From the NCBI GenBank assembly GCA_934593275.1, contig CAKTQE010000032.1:1-24919 (forward strand): DNA of 24,919 nucleotides, read 5' to 3'. This DNA is from an uncultured Oscillospiraceae bacterium (lineage in GTDB: Bacteria > Bacillota > Clostridia > Oscillospirales > Oscillospiraceae). Below the pieces are notes generated by a model, which saw only the letters and a program-made list of their open reading frames with translations, ran no database searches and was not told the DNA's origin. Each line of letters starts with the position of its first letter. Position 1 is the stretch's first letter. A program made the translations under genes and the position numbers. Shown piece by piece: positions 7,503 through 14,719 of the stretch.

Positions 7503-8102
7503 ATGGAATATCCAACAAATCAGGTCGTTTTACGAGGAAATCTTTTGGAAATGCCCGTGTTTTCCCACGAAAGTCAGGGGCAGAAATTTTATAAGTTCTT
7601 TTTGCGGGTTCCCCGGCTGTCCGGTGCGGTGGATACCCTGCCGGTGATTTTAAGGGAACGGCTGTTTTGGGAGGGAGACCTTTCCGGCGGTGATAACATC
7701 ACCGTTTCCGGCAGCATCCGCTCCCACAATCTGCATACGCCCCAGGGGCGGCGGCTCCTGATTTTTCTCTTTGCGGATACGCTTTTGGCAGAAGACGGCC
7801 CAGCCCTGAATGAGGTCACCCTCTGCGGCAATCTCTGCCGGGAGCCGAACTACCGCAGAACCCCTCTGGGCCGGGAGATTTGCGATGTGATGCTGGCAGT
7901 GCCTCGCCCCTCCCGAAAAGCAGACTACCTGCCCTGTATCCTCTGGGGCAGCATGGCCCAAAAGGGGGCGCAGTGCCATGTAGGAGAAAAGCTCTGGCTG
8001 CAAGGGCGGCTGCAAAGCAGAATTTACACCAAGCTCACCCCGGAAGGAGCCCAGGAGCGAACGGCCTATGAAATTTCCGCCCTGACAGCGGAAACGGAAT
8101 AA
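7503..8102 (+). CDS. SSB-like protein with two OB-folds
   Basis: This 199-residue protein carries two consecutive single-stranded-DNA-binding OB-folds. The first (about 7-92) is divergent: NQVVLRGNLLEMPVFSHE, then FYKFFLRVPRLSG. The second (about 105-192) is closer to bacterial SSB: NEVTLCGNLCREPNY, a T-x-x-G-x-x-I-C-x-V strand, LAVPRPSRKADYLPCILWG and LWLQGRLQSRIY. There is no acidic DDDIPF-type C-terminal tip, so it is probably not the main replicative SSB; it ends in a short TAETE. The ATG at 7503 is preferred because AGGGGTGG lies seven bases upstream. It precedes nth, but a promoter separates them. Likely role: auxiliary ssDNA binding in replication or repair, inferred from the fold. Confidence 0.75.
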   Translation: MEYPTNQVVLRGNLLEMPVFSHESQGQKFYKFFLRVPRLSGAVDTLPVILRERLFWEGDLSGGDNITVSGSIRSHNLHTPQGRRLLIFLFADTLLAEDGPALNEVTLCGNLCREPNYRRTPLGREICDVMLAVPRPSRKADYLPCILWGSMAQKGAQCHVGEKLWLQGRLQSRIYTKLTPEGAQERTAYEISALTAETE

Positions 8103-8111
8103 CTTCCCGGA

Positions 8112-8140
8112 TTGCAAAACCCTTTTTTCTGTGTTATTCT
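8112..8140 (+). promoter_or_regulatory. Promoter of nth
   Basis: TTGCAA (8112-8117), a 17-bp spacer and TATTCT (8135-8140), with an extended TGT before the -10, lie 57 bp before the nth start. Confidence 0.55.
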
Positions 8141-8196
8141 ATCACTGGTAAGAAAACACCGGCATGATTCTGACACAAAGACAAGGATGGATGTTC

Positions 8197-8832
8197 ATGG
8201 AAGAAAAAGTACAGGCTATTTTGGATATTCTGGAAGCCCGGTATCCGGAATCCATGTGCGCCCTGCATTATAAAAAGGATTACGAACTGATGATCGCCGT
8301 GCGGCTGTCTGCCCAGTGTACGGATGCCCGGGTCAATCTGGTGACCCCCGGGCTTTTTGCCGCCTATCCCACCCTGGAAGCCATGGCTGCGGCCCCCATT
8401 GAGGATGTGGAAAACCATGTGCGCTCCTGTGGCTTTTACAAGCACAAGGCCCGGGACATTGTACTGGCCTGCCAGATGCTGCTGCGGGATTACGGCGGAA
8501 AAATCCCCGATACCATGGAGGAGCTTTTGAAACTTCCCGGGGTGGGCCGCAAAACCGCCAATCTGCTGCTGGGCGACCTCTACCAGGTCCCCGGGAGTGT
8601 GGTGTGCGACACCCACTGTATCCGCATCTGCGGCAAGCTGGGGCTGAGCCAGGGAAAAGAACCGGAAAAGGTAGAGCGGCAGCTGCGCTCCATTCTGCCA
8701 CCGGAAAAAAGCAATGATTTCTGCCACCGGCTGGTTCTCTTTGGCAGGGAAATCTGCACTGCCCGGAATCCCAAATGCGGACAGTGTCCCTTGAGTCCTT
8801 TCTGCAGAGAGGCAAACGGCAGCACAAAATGA
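8197..8832 (+). CDS. nth: Endonuclease III (DNA glycosylase / AP lyase)
   Basis: Nth removes oxidised pyrimidines and nicks at abasic sites in base-excision repair. The 211 residues equal the E. coli length. The helix-hairpin-helix LPGVGRKTAN (113-122) carries the Schiff-base lysine K119, and VCDTH (136-140) carries the catalytic D138. The [4Fe-4S] ligands follow the classical C-x6-C-x2-C-x5-C pattern (C187, C194, C197, C203). The LSAQCTDARVN block (38-48) matches the family. I chose the ATG at 8197: AAGGA (8183-8187) gives nine bases of spacing, while the ATG at 8191 is too close. A terminator directly follows, and its stem contains the ribosome binding site of the next gene. Confidence 0.95.
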   Translation: MEEKVQAILDILEARYPESMCALHYKKDYELMIAVRLSAQCTDARVNLVTPGLFAAYPTLEAMAAAPIEDVENHVRSCGFYKHKARDIVLACQMLLRDYGGKIPDTMEELLKLPGVGRKTANLLLGDLYQVPGSVVCDTHCIRICGKLGLSQGKEPEKVERQLRSILPPEKSNDFCHRLVLFGREICTARNPKCGQCPLSPFCREANGSTK

Positions 8833-8838
8833 ATTCTT

Positions 8839-8883
8839 CCCCCCTTGTCCGCATAGACTGTGGACAAGGGGGGTGGATTTTTT
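8839..8883 (+). terminator. Rho-independent terminator of nth, overlapping the next gene's RBS
   Basis: A perfect 12-bp stem (CCCCCCTTGTCC/GGACAAGGGGGG, 8839-8850 and 8862-8873) is followed by T's at 8878-8883. The right arm contains AAGGGGGG, the only Shine-Dalgarno-like sequence for the gene starting at 8882. Confidence 0.8.
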
Positions 8884-10384
8884 GTCCCGAAAAATACCAC
8901 TTTTTTACAGTGCCATTTTGTTGACCTCCGTAAACCTGGTTCTGCGGATGGTCGGTACGGTCTTTGGGATTTATCTCTCCCGAAAAATCGGAGCCGAGGG
9001 GATCGGTCTTTTGCAGTTGACCATGTCTGTTGGGGGACTTGCCACGATTGCCGGTATCGGCGGTATTCGCACCGCCGCCATGTATCTGACCGCCGAGGAG
9101 TTGGGCTTCCACCGTCCCCAGGGTTTAAGGCGGGTGCTGTCCGGGTGCATGGTGTACAGTCTGGCGTGCAGTTTGTTTGTTGGGGTCCTTTTGTATCTGT
9201 TTGCGCCTAAAATCGCCCGGGACTGGATTGGAAACGCCGCCGCGGCAGCACCGCTGAGGCTGTTTGCGTTTTTCCTGCCAACCAGCTGCCTATGTGCCTT
9301 GATGACGGGTTTTTTTACCGGTCAAAACCGCATTGGCACCCTGGCAGTGGTAGAAATCGGAGAGCAGCTGGTGACCATGGCTGTCACCGTGGGGCTGCTG
9401 CGCTTCTGGGCAGGGACGGATGCAGGGCGGGCTTGCTGCGCCGTGATTCTGGGAAACGCCCTGGGGACCTGCGGGACCTTGACCGTATTGATCACCCTCT
9501 TTCTGCTTCAGCGCAATCCTTTAGGGCCGAGGCTTCCCATGGCCAGACGGGTCTTGTCCGCCGCCGGGCCGTTGGCCCTGGCAGATACCGCCAAATCCGG
9601 TATTTCAACCCTGGAAAACCTGATGGTCCCCAAGCGGCTGGCATTGGCCGTAACAAATCCTTTGGCACTGTTCGGCGTTCTCACGGGGATGGTTTTTCCG
9701 GTACTCATGTTCCCTGCCTGTATTCTCTTTGGTCTGTGCGAATTGTTGATTCCGGAGGTGGCCCGATGCCGGTGCAGCGGGCAGGAAAAACGGATCCGAT
9801 ATTTGCTGCACAAATCCTTAAAGCTGTCTCTACTGTACGGGCTTTTCTTTGGGGGGCTACTGTTTTTGCTGGCTCCAACGCTCTGTTCCCTGCTTTACCA
9901 CAATGACACCGCGGGAACCCTCCTGCGGCTGTTTGCTCCACTGGTTCCGATGCTCTACTGCGATGCCATCACCGATGCCCTGACCAAGGGGCTGGGGCAG
10001 CAGCAATGGGCCATGCGGTTTAATATTTTTACCAGTGCTTTGGATGTTGCCATGCTGTTTTTCCTGTTGCCGGTATACGGTGTCCGAGGGTATTTTGCAA
10101 GCTTTCTCATTTCCCATGCCATCAACTTCTATCTGTCCATTCGGCATCTCCTGCACATCACTGGGGAAAAAATCTCCTGGTATGTGGTGGGAATGAGCTT
10201 TTTGTGCGGTGCGGGCAGTCTGTATGCCGCCGGTTTGGTGCCGACCCGGCCGGGGGTTCTTTGCTTTTTGATCCTCTTTCCCGGCGGGCTGTACCTGGCA
10301 AACGTTGTAGCCGACCAGGAACTCCGCTGGTTCCGGCATCTGATTCGGAGAAAGCCAAAAAACATACCGGCTTCCGAGCCATGA
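8882..10384 (+). CDS. SpoVB-like polysaccharide flippase (MOP/MVF superfamily)
   Basis: This 500-residue, very hydrophobic protein has about 12-14 membrane segments and belongs to the stage V sporulation protein B / oligosaccharide flippase group. The N-terminal block (LFYSAILLTSVNLVLR, then GIYLSRKIGAEGIGLLQL) and the following GIRTAAMYLTAEELG are typical of clostridial SpoVB-like proteins. In B. subtilis, SpoVB is needed for spore cortex synthesis and relatives flip lipid-linked sugars. The TTG at 8882 is chosen because AAGGGGGG (8866-8873) lies eight bases upstream; the in-frame GTG at 8873 falls inside that site. The site is buried in the nth terminator stem, which may limit translation of read-through mRNA. 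No separate promoter was found. Substrate unknown. Confidence 0.82.
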   Translation: MSRKIPLFYSAILLTSVNLVLRMVGTVFGIYLSRKIGAEGIGLLQLTMSVGGLATIAGIGGIRTAAMYLTAEELGFHRPQGLRRVLSGCMVYSLACSLFVGVLLYLFAPKIARDWIGNAAAAAPLRLFAFFLPTSCLCALMTGFFTGQNRIGTLAVVEIGEQLVTMAVTVGLLRFWAGTDAGRACCAVILGNALGTCGTLTVLITLFLLQRNPLGPRLPMARRVLSAAGPLALADTAKSGISTLENLMVPKRLALAVTNPLALFGVLTGMVFPVLMFPACILFGLCELLIPEVARCRCSGQEKRIRYLLHKSLKLSLLYGLFFGGLLFLLAPTLCSLLYHNDTAGTLLRLFAPLVPMLYCDAITDALTKGLGQQQWAMRFNIFTSALDVAMLFFLLPVYGVRGYFASFLISHAINFYLSIRHLLHITGEKISWYVVGMSFLCGAGSLYAAGLVPTRPGVLCFLILFPGGLYLANVVADQELRWFRHLIRRKPKNIPASEP

Positions 10385-10403
10385 AACATAGCTGCTTCCC
10401 CGG

Positions 10404-10432
10404 TTGCTTTTTGAAGTCGGGGCTGATATAAT
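10404..10432 (+). promoter_or_regulatory. Promoter of the 77-residue protein gene
   Basis: TTGCTT (10404-10409), a 17-bp spacer and a perfect TATAAT (10427-10432) with extended TGA lie 30 bp before the start codon. Confidence 0.7.
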
Positions 10433-10462
10433 AAAGGAAATTTATGCAAGGAGCCTGATACC

Positions 10463-10696
10463 ATGCGTCTGGAAGCCATTCAATCTTGTCTGCACGGCAA
10501 GAACATTCCTTTTGAATACTGGGAAGAGGGAGACTGCGGCAGCATTTCCTTTCTCCACCGGGGGCTGAGCTACCACATCTGGGAGTATCCGGCACCGGAA
10601 CGGGGTGCGGAAAGCAATGTGCGCACCGCCGGACGGAGCGAGGATTACGAGGGAGACTACGAGGCCAAAATTATTGAGATCTTGCAGGATTTCTGA
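10463..10696 (+). CDS. Small conserved protein of unknown function
   Basis: This 77-residue acidic protein has its own promoter and a clean AAGGAG nine bases before the ATG, so it is very likely expressed. It is probably a single small alpha/beta domain: an N-terminal helix (LEAIQSCLHGKNI), strands around CGSISFLHRGLSYHIWEYP (residues 25-43), a glycine- and acid-rich loop (AGRSEDYEGDYE, 56-67) and a C-terminal helix (KIIEILQDF). Similar small proteins are, as far as I recall, common in gut Clostridia. I see no catalytic, DNA-binding or membrane motif, and no function is assigned. It stands between the flippase gene and the oadB promoter. Confidence 0.75.
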   Translation: MRLEAIQSCLHGKNIPFEYWEEGDCGSISFLHRGLSYHIWEYPAPERGAESNVRTAGRSEDYEGDYEAKIIEILQDF

Positions 10697-10707
10697 TCAA
10701 TTTCTCA

Positions 10708-10736
10708 TTGACTTTTTCTTCCTTTTCGCATAGAAT
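10708..10736 (+). promoter_or_regulatory. Promoter of the oadB leader
   Basis: TTGACT (10708-10713), a 17-bp spacer and TAGAAT (10731-10736) begin 11 bp after the preceding gene. Transcription should start near 10743, immediately before the riboswitch-like structure, leaving a leader of about 165 nt before oadB. Confidence 0.8.
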
Positions 10737-10745
10737 AAAGGGCAA

Positions 10746-10840
10746 GATAAAAGGGAGTAAAGGGCGGGTTCGGCCCCGCTGCAAGATCTCGTCATCACGG
10801 CGTTTGCCCGGGGTTTTGCGTTATGCTTGAGACTTTTATC
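10746..10840 (+). promoter_or_regulatory. Riboswitch, yybP-ykoY (Mn2+) type by eye
   Basis: The leader folds as follows. P1 pairs GATAAAAG (10746-10753) with CTTTTATC (10833-10840). GGGAGTA (10753-10759) follows. Then comes a GCGGG/CCCGC hairpin (10764-10768, 10775-10779). Next is an outer helix GCAAGA/TTTTGC (10781-10786, 10814-10819) enclosing CGTCA (10790-10794), a small GGC/GCC hairpin and CGGGG. This order of GGGGAGUA loop, P2, CGUCA loop and CCGG return strand is that of the yybP-ykoY Mn2+ riboswitch. The P1 3' strand is also the 5' arm of the terminator at 10830-10875, so ligand binding would allow read-through, the usual ON logic of that class. Family assignment is from memory. Confidence 0.62.
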
Positions 10841-10875
10841 ACAGTTTTGTGCTGTGATGAAGGTCTTCTTTTTTT
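10830..10875 (+). terminator. Leader terminator controlling oadB
   Basis: A stem of about 15 bp (10830-10844 with 10852-10866, 7-nt loop, three T-G wobbles) is followed by TTCTTTTTTT. It lies 33 bp before the oadB start and shares bases 10833-10840 with riboswitch P1, so the two structures exclude each other. Confidence 0.85.
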
Positions 10876-10907
10876 CCTTCACGCAGCGAATTTCAAGGAG
10901 GAATACT

Positions 10908-12029
10908 ATGGAAATCGCAAGCGTATTCGCAAATCTCTTGAATCTGACTCCCCAGATGCTCATCATGTATGCTCTGGGCGGATTCCTCATCTATCTGGCC
11001 ATTGCCAAAAAAATGGAGCCAAGTCTTCTGCTCCCCATGGGCTTTGGCACCATTCTGGTGAATCTCCCCCTGTCCGGAGCCATCACCCAGGGGGATGTAC
11101 CCGGGGCCTTAAGCGTGCTGTTTCAGGCGGGGCTGTCCAACGAGCTGTTTCCCCTGCTGCTGTTTATCGGCATCGGTGCCATGATCGATTTTGGGCCGCT
11201 GCTGGAAAAGCCCTGGTTGATGCTCTTTGGCGCGGCGGCTCAATTCGGCATTTTTGCCACCCTGATTCTGGCTGGCTTCTTCTTTGACCTGAAAGATGCG
11301 GCCTCCATTGCCATTATCGGCGCGGCAGACGGCCCCACCGCCATCTTTGTGGCCAATGTGCTGGGTTCTAAGTATTTAGGTGCCATTCTGGTGGCCGCCT
11401 ACAGCTATATGGCACTGGTACCCATTTTACAGCCCCCGGTGATCCGGCTGGTCACTACCAAGAAAGAGCGGATGATCCGGATGCCCTATCAGAAAGGCAA
11501 CGTTTCCAAGCGCACCCGGATTTTGTTCCCCATTCTGGTCACCATGCTCTCCGGCCTGGTGGCTCCTGCCAGTGCGGCCCTTGTGGGCTTTTTGATGTTC
11601 GGTAACCTCCTGCGGGAGTGCGGTGTGCTGAACGCCCTGTCGGAAACCGCCCAGACCACCCTGGCAAACCTTATTACCATTGTTCTGGGTCTCACCGTTT
11701 CCAGCCAGATCACCGCCGATGCTTTCTTGCGTCCGGATACCTTGCTGATTCTGGCTCTTGGCGGTCTGGCCTTTATTGGAGATACCATTGGCGGCGTGCT
11801 GTTTGCCAAGTTCGTCAATCTCTTCCTGCCCCAGGACAAGAAAATCAACCCCATGATCGGTGCCGCCGGAATTTCTGCTTTCCCCATGAGTGGCCGGGTG
11901 GTAAATCAGATGGGACTAAAAGAAGACAATCAGAATTTCCTGCTGATGTATTCCATCAGTGTCAATGTCTCCGGTCAAATTGCCTCCGTCATTGCCGGTG
12001 GCCTGATCCTCACCCTGATGGGTGTTTAA
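10908..12029 (+). CDS. oadB: Sodium-translocating decarboxylase beta subunit
   Basis: This 373-residue membrane protein is the beta subunit of the oxaloacetate/methylmalonyl-CoA/glutaconyl-CoA decarboxylase Na+ pumps. The beta subunit decarboxylates the carboxybiotin intermediate and exports Na+. The key motif IIGAADGPTAIF (136-147) contains D141, equivalent to the essential Asp203 of the Klebsiella enzyme. NPMIGAAGISAFPMSGRVV (314-332) is the second conserved block. About nine to eleven membrane segments are present. The ATG at 10908 has AAGGAGG upstream; the open frame upstream lies in the leader. Transcription passes through a riboswitch and terminator. A 40-residue gamma-like protein follows 13 bp later, but no alpha (carboxyltransferase) or biotin-carrier gene is nearby, so the substrate cannot be named. 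Confidence 0.92.
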   Translation: MEIASVFANLLNLTPQMLIMYALGGFLIYLAIAKKMEPSLLLPMGFGTILVNLPLSGAITQGDVPGALSVLFQAGLSNELFPLLLFIGIGAMIDFGPLLEKPWLMLFGAAAQFGIFATLILAGFFFDLKDAASIAIIGAADGPTAIFVANVLGSKYLGAILVAAYSYMALVPILQPPVIRLVTTKKERMIRMPYQKGNVSKRTRILFPILVTMLSGLVAPASAALVGFLMFGNLLRECGVLNALSETAQTTLANLITIVLGLTVSSQITADAFLRPDTLLILALGGLAFIGDTIGGVLFAKFVNLFLPQDKKINPMIGAAGISAFPMSGRVVNQMGLKEDNQNFLLMYSISVNVSGQIASVIAGGLILTLMGV

Positions 12030-12042
12030 GGAGGTGAAGAAA

Positions 12043-12165
12043 ATGCCCTATCCAAACGCTCTTGTTGAAACCCTGCCCATGCTGGTAAAGGGGATGCTCG
12101 GAATTTTCCTGGTGATCAGCACCATCGCTCTGATCACATGGCTTTTTAATAAACTTTTCCACTAA
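12043..12165 (+). CDS. Mini gamma-like subunit of the sodium pump decarboxylase
   Basis: This short gene encodes 40 residues and starts 13 bp after oadB, behind a perfect AAGGAGGTGA (12028-12037) eight bases from the ATG. The product is one membrane helix: a short polar start (MPYPNALVETLP), then LVKGMLGIFLVISTIALITW (14-33) and a basic/aromatic end (FNKLFH). The GM-x-G-x-x-F-L-V pattern is that of the N-terminal helix of OadG-type gamma subunits, which anchor alpha to beta. The rest of OadG (the Pro/Ala linker and Zn-binding tail) is absent. A strong terminator follows immediately. The gene is seen directly; the OadG relationship is inferred from position and helix pattern. Confidence 0.7.
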   Translation: MPYPNALVETLPMLVKGMLGIFLVISTIALITWLFNKLFH

Positions 12166-12176
12166 ACACCAAAAAG

Positions 12177-12221
12177 GCCCCCAGGAATCAGCAGCAGTTG
12201 ATTCCTGGGGGCAAATTTTTT
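12177..12221 (+). terminator. Rho-independent terminator of the oadB operon
   Basis: A perfect 14-bp stem (GCCCCCAGGAATCA with its complement, 12177-12190 and 12199-12212, 8-nt loop) is followed by six T's. A run of A's on the left would also allow function on the other strand. Confidence 0.9.
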
Positions 12222-12243
12222 GCAAAGGCATGGGGTTCCCATA

Positions 12244-12272
12244 TTGTTTTTTCTTTGCAAAAAAGCTATAAT
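12244..12272 (+). promoter_or_regulatory. Promoter of xpaC-telA
   Basis: TTGTTT (12244-12249), a 17-bp spacer and a perfect TATAAT (12267-12272) lie 27 bp before the xpaC start. Confidence 0.75.
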
Positions 12273-12299
12273 AGCCTCAGACAGGATTGGAGGGATACT

Positions 12300-13517
12300 A
12301 TGGCGAAGGACTACCAGGACTGGGACGCTTTGGGCCACAGCATCGAAGACATTATTGACCAGGCCATTAAATCTAAAAATTATCAGGAACTGAGCCGAAC
12401 CATTACACATACCATTGACAAGGCCACATCCGCCGGGTCTGACGCCCTGTGGAAAGCACTGGACCTTTCCGGCACCATGCGCGCCCGTTCCAGCACCCAA
12501 AAAACAACGGTAACAACGACTACCACAACCGCTTCCCCGCAACCTCCAAAGGCCCAGCTGCCCGCCCTTTACGGCAGCCCCAACGGGCAGACGGCGACGG
12601 GCATTCTGAAAACCGTTTTTGGCGGTATGTTGACCATTGCCGGATTTACCCTTTCCCTGATTTCCGGTATTTTTGCATTGGTCGGCATGGCCGGTTCCTT
12701 TGTGGTCCCTTTGTGCTTTGGGGTGGGTTCTCTTGGCCTTGGCAGCTGGCTTTTGACCGGCGGCATCCGGGTTTTGGGTAGGGTCAGCCGTTATAAGGTT
12801 TACCTGAAAACCCTGGGACAGAAAACCCACATGAGCCTGGAACGTCTGGCCAGAAGCGTGGGAAAAAACGAGAAGTTTGTCCGCAAGGAACTGTCCGGCA
12901 TGATCGATGAGGGGCTGTTTCTGGAAGGACACTGGGACAAGGAGCAACAGAACCTGATTACCAGCAACGAAACATTCCAGAGCTTTGAGAAAAGCCGCAT
13001 GGAGCTGGAAGCCCGGCAGCGGGAGGAAGCCGCAAGGGCGACTGTGACGGCTCCGGCAAAAACCGTTTCCCCCAAGGTTCAGGAGGTCCTGGACCGGGGC
13101 AATGCCTATTTGCAGGAAATTCGGCGGTGTAACGATGAGATTCCCGGAGAGGAGATTTCCGCAAAAATTGACAGGATGGATGCCATTGTCCTGAGAATTT
13201 TTGAGCGGGCGGAAGCCCACCCGGAGATCATTCCGGATCTGAAAAAGCTGATGGACTATTACCTGCCCATGACCATCAAGCTTCTGAATGCCTATGCGGA
13301 CATGGACCGACAGCCCATCCAGGGCGAGACCATTCTGGCCTCCAAGCAGGAAATTGATGCCACCCTGGACACCTTGAATCTGGCCTTTGAAAAGCTGCTG
13401 GATTCCGTTTTCCAGGACACGGCCATGGACGTATCCAGCGACATTTCCGTATTGCACACCCTTTTGGCCCAGGAAGGGCTGACTGGGGATGATTTTAAAA
13501 ATAACGTAAAGGAGTAA
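12300..13517 (+). CDS. XpaC-like protein (5-bromo-4-chloroindolyl phosphate hydrolysis family)
   Basis: This 405-residue membrane-anchored protein fits the XpaC family, which usually sits beside telA. Its parts in order: an N-terminal helical region (1-60), a Thr/Pro-rich linker (65-100), two membrane segments (about 104-126 and 130-158), a winged-helix-like stretch (MSLERLARSVGKNEKFVRKELSGMIDEGLF, 178-207) as seen in this family, and a long helical C-terminal domain (255-400). The family name comes from a B. subtilis phenotype and does not establish an enzyme activity; I see no phosphatase motif. The ATG at 12300 follows GGAGGG. It is separated from telA by 4 bp, so the two are cotranscribed and probably act together at the envelope. 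Confidence 0.8.
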   Translation: MAKDYQDWDALGHSIEDIIDQAIKSKNYQELSRTITHTIDKATSAGSDALWKALDLSGTMRARSSTQKTTVTTTTTTASPQPPKAQLPALYGSPNGQTATGILKTVFGGMLTIAGFTLSLISGIFALVGMAGSFVVPLCFGVGSLGLGSWLLTGGIRVLGRVSRYKVYLKTLGQKTHMSLERLARSVGKNEKFVRKELSGMIDEGLFLEGHWDKEQQNLITSNETFQSFEKSRMELEARQREEAARATVTAPAKTVSPKVQEVLDRGNAYLQEIRRCNDEIPGEEISAKIDRMDAIVLRIFERAEAHPEIIPDLKKLMDYYLPMTIKLLNAYADMDRQPIQGETILASKQEIDATLDTLNLAFEKLLDSVFQDTAMDVSSDISVLHTLLAQEGLTGDDFKNNVKE

Positions 13518-13521
13518 CCCC

Positions 13522-14667
13522 ATGGAACACGAATTTGAAAACCAGGAATCGGTTCCCACTCTGACTCTGGAACCGGAGCTGGAAGAAGTCCAACTTGCCC
13601 CCAAGGAAGAAACCGCCCCCGTGGAGGCTCCCATTCCTCAGCCGGTGCTAACCCCTCAGGAGCAGCAAATGGTGACGGACTTTGCCGCCAAAATTGATTT
13701 GGAAAACACCAACCAGGTGCTTCAATACGGCGCAGCCGCCCAGAAGAAAATGGCGGACTTCTCCGATGCCGCCCTGGCCAATGTCCGCACCCAGGATTTG
13801 GGGGAGATCGGTGACCTGATTGTGAATGTGGTGGGAGAGCTGAAAGGCTTTGACAAAGAGGAACCCAAGGGTTTTCTGGGCTTCTTCAAAAAGCAAAGTG
13901 ACAAATTGGAGTTGATGAAAAGCCGCTACGACAAGGCCGAGGTCAACGTAGAGAAAATCAGTGATGCTTTGCAGCAGCACCAGGTTCGGCTCTTAAAGGA
14001 CTCTGCGGTGCTGGACAAAATGTACGAGCAGAATCTGGCCTACTTCAAGGAATTGACCATGTATACCCTGGCCGGCAAGCAAAAGCTCCAGGAGGTACGG
14101 GAGGGCAAGCTGCGGGACTTGGAAGCCACCGCCCAGCGGACGGGCCTTGCCGAGGATGCCCAGGCCGCCAGGGACTTGGCTGAAAAATGCAACCGGTTTG
14201 AAAAGAAAATCTATGACCTGGAACTGACCCGCACCATCTCCATCCAGACTGCTCCGCAAATCCGCATGATTCAGAACAACGACACCGTGATGGTGGAGAA
14301 AATTCAGACCACCCTGGTAAATACCATTCCTCTGTGGAAAAACCAGATGGTTCTTGCCCTGGGTATCGCCCATTCTACGGAAGCGGCCCAGGCCCAGCGG
14401 CAGGTCAATGACGTGACCAACGCACTGCTGAAATCCAATGCCGAGAAGCTTCGCCTGGCCTCCACGGAAACCGCCAAAGAGGCGGAACGGGGCATCGTAG
14501 ATCTGGAAACCCTGAAACAGACCAACGCCCAGCTCATTCAGACCCTGGATGATGTGATGAAAATCCAGTCCGATGGCCGCGCCCAGAGACAGGCCGCCGA
14601 AACGGAAATGGCAAAAATGGAGCAGGAGCTTAAAAACAAGCTGCTGCAAATCCGAAACGGGAAATAA
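13522..14667 (+). CDS. telA: TelA-family protein (toxic anion resistance)
   Basis: This 381-residue soluble protein belongs to the TelA family (toxic anion resistance, PF05816), linked in various bacteria to tellurite, cell-wall antibiotic and colicin resistance, usually beside an XpaC-like gene. It is almost entirely helical. It has an acidic N-terminus (1-45), then the core with GFLGFFKKQSDKLELMKSRYDKAEVNVEKI, the helices MYEQNLAYFKELTMYTLAGK and LELTRTISIQTAPQIRMIQNNDTVMVEKI, the NTIPLWKNQMVLALG block typical of TelA, and a C-terminal coiled coil (about 310-377). The start has AAAGGAG upstream and lies 4 bp after xpaC. The biochemical role is not established for the family. A terminator follows. 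Confidence 0.9.
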   Translation: MEHEFENQESVPTLTLEPELEEVQLAPKEETAPVEAPIPQPVLTPQEQQMVTDFAAKIDLENTNQVLQYGAAAQKKMADFSDAALANVRTQDLGEIGDLIVNVVGELKGFDKEEPKGFLGFFKKQSDKLELMKSRYDKAEVNVEKISDALQQHQVRLLKDSAVLDKMYEQNLAYFKELTMYTLAGKQKLQEVREGKLRDLEATAQRTGLAEDAQAARDLAEKCNRFEKKIYDLELTRTISIQTAPQIRMIQNNDTVMVEKIQTTLVNTIPLWKNQMVLALGIAHSTEAAQAQRQVNDVTNALLKSNAEKLRLASTETAKEAERGIVDLETLKQTNAQLIQTLDDVMKIQSDGRAQRQAAETEMAKMEQELKNKLLQIRNGK

Positions 14668-14676
14668 AAATAGTAC

Positions 14677-14716
14677 AAAAAACTCGGGTGGTTCGTTGAA
14701 ACCGCCCGAGTTTTTT
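14677..14716. terminator. Bidirectional terminator between telA and the LRR protein gene
   Basis: AACTCGGGTGGTT pairs with AACCGCCCGAGTT (6-nt loop), flanked by six A's and six T's, so it works on both strands. It serves telA (plus) and the convergent surface-protein gene (minus). Confidence 0.9.
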
Positions 14717-14719
14717 ATA

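Noticed and set aside
12162..13634. 490-codon open frame on the minus strand opposite xpaC
   Set aside because: It is antisense to the xpaC-telA operon, which has promoter, ribosome binding sites and family similarity. The frame has no proper start site.
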